In this document: positions 4,967 to 5,168 of the stretch, piece after piece
Position numbering within the stretch: the first letter of the stretch is position 1
Layout: each line of letters opens with the position of its first letter
NCBI GenBank assembly: GCA_030824805.1
Contig: JAPJRC010000100.1
Span: 1-5,168, forward strand
Source: Micavibrio sp.
GTDB lineage: Bacteria; Pseudomonadota; Alphaproteobacteria; Micavibrionales; Micavibrionaceae
Length of the DNA stretch: 5,168 nt
Direction: 5' to 3'
Program-made: the position numbers and the translations under genes
Notes under the pieces: model-generated
Databases searched by the model: none
Told to the model about the DNA's origin: nothing
Seen by the model: only the letters and a program-made list of their open reading frames with translations

Positions 4967-5168
4967 AATAACGATGTTGAAAAAATCTTGAATGTCGGGC
5001 CTTCGACCTGATAGCGTGAAGGATCGTTACCCCTTGTGGGCCGAAACCGCTTGCGGGTGCGGTGAGCTTAGGTTGACCGGCGCGCGCGGCGGTCGGCCTT
5101 AGCGAATAGAGCCTGGCCGGACTGGTCCGGTACGCCCTGCTTGTAAAACCTTGTCTTTTGGGGATATA
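4967..5168. other. Structured non-coding region at window edge
   Basis: No credible gene lies here on either strand. Hairpins follow one another. TAACGAT (4969-4975) pairs with ATCGTTA (5023-5029), enclosing GTCG/CGAC (4994-4997, 5004-5007). ACCGC (5046-5050) pairs with GCGGT (5059-5063). Bases 5066-5079 pair with 5090-5103 over 14 positions with one mismatch and two G-T wobbles. CCGGA (5117-5121) pairs with TCCGG (5126-5130). The wobbles in the 14-position stem pair only if the plus strand is the RNA, whereas the terminator next door works on the minus strand. A non-coding RNA, a transfer origin or a replication-control region are all possible; I cannot choose. Confidence 0.45.

Noticed and set aside
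4761..4991. 76-residue Arg-rich frame on the plus strand upstream of parB
   Set aside because: It starts at TTG with no ribosome binding site, has a low-complexity basic composition, and overlaps the hairpins that explain this stretch better.
5007..5022. Hammerhead-like CCTGATAGCG...TGAAGG
   Set aside because: The required core CTGANGA is not present (CTGATAG here) and no flanking GAAA with a matching third stem was found.
5141..5168. Plus-strand promoter TTGTAA followed 17-18 bases later by ATATA/TATA at the window end
   Set aside because: The -10 box is cut off by the window edge, so it cannot be judged. It could be re-examined with flanking sequence.

Overview
The window looks like part of a mobile genetic element (plasmid or integrative conjugative element) from an alphaproteobacterium. 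Two observations support this. A 591-residue ParB-type protein has the long C-terminal region typical of ParB homologues carried on alphaproteobacterial plasmids and ICEs. A 69-residue conserved protein at the left edge also belongs to a small family that I associate with such elements. The N-terminal style of the XRE regulator (SPAQCR-ARALL-W-Q-ELAE) is likewise common in Alphaproteobacteria. There are no tRNA or rRNA genes, CRISPR arrays, or recognisable transposases or integrases.

Layout, left to right. (1) 38-247 (-): the small element-backbone protein. (2) 427-466: a hairpin with a T-rich tail that ends leftward transcription of the next unit. (3) 516-2152 (-): a two-gene operon with a 4-base overlap. 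It encodes an XRE regulator with a C-terminal domain resembling the phospholipase-D-like sensor of TrmB regulators, followed by a 322-residue GNAT-fold protein of the DUF2156/FemAB-like type. (4) 2153-2283: a very AT-rich divergent promoter region with back-to-back TTAACA -35 boxes and four ATTTTAT blocks spaced 21, 41 and 21 bases apart. (5) 2284-2915 (+): a second two-gene, 4-base-overlap operon for unrecognised 139- and 71-residue proteins. (6) 2918-2958: a strong bidirectional terminator between convergent units. (7) 2964-4739 (-): the ParB-like protein. (8) 4740-5168: about 430 bases without a credible gene but full of inverted repeats. They include a leader hairpin just ahead of the parB ribosome binding site, a nested long stem, a terminator-like hairpin on the minus strand, and several further hairpins reaching the window edge.

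How it fits together: bases of about 430-2958 form a self-contained, terminator-bounded cassette of two divergent, translationally coupled gene pairs sharing one intergenic control region. It lies between two backbone genes of the element. The simplest reading is that the XRE/PLD-like protein controls both operons through the ATTTTAT sites. What the GNAT protein and the two small proteins do cannot be told from sequence alone. This four-gene cassette is the best candidate for an undescribed system. The structured DNA/RNA upstream of parB is the second point of interest.
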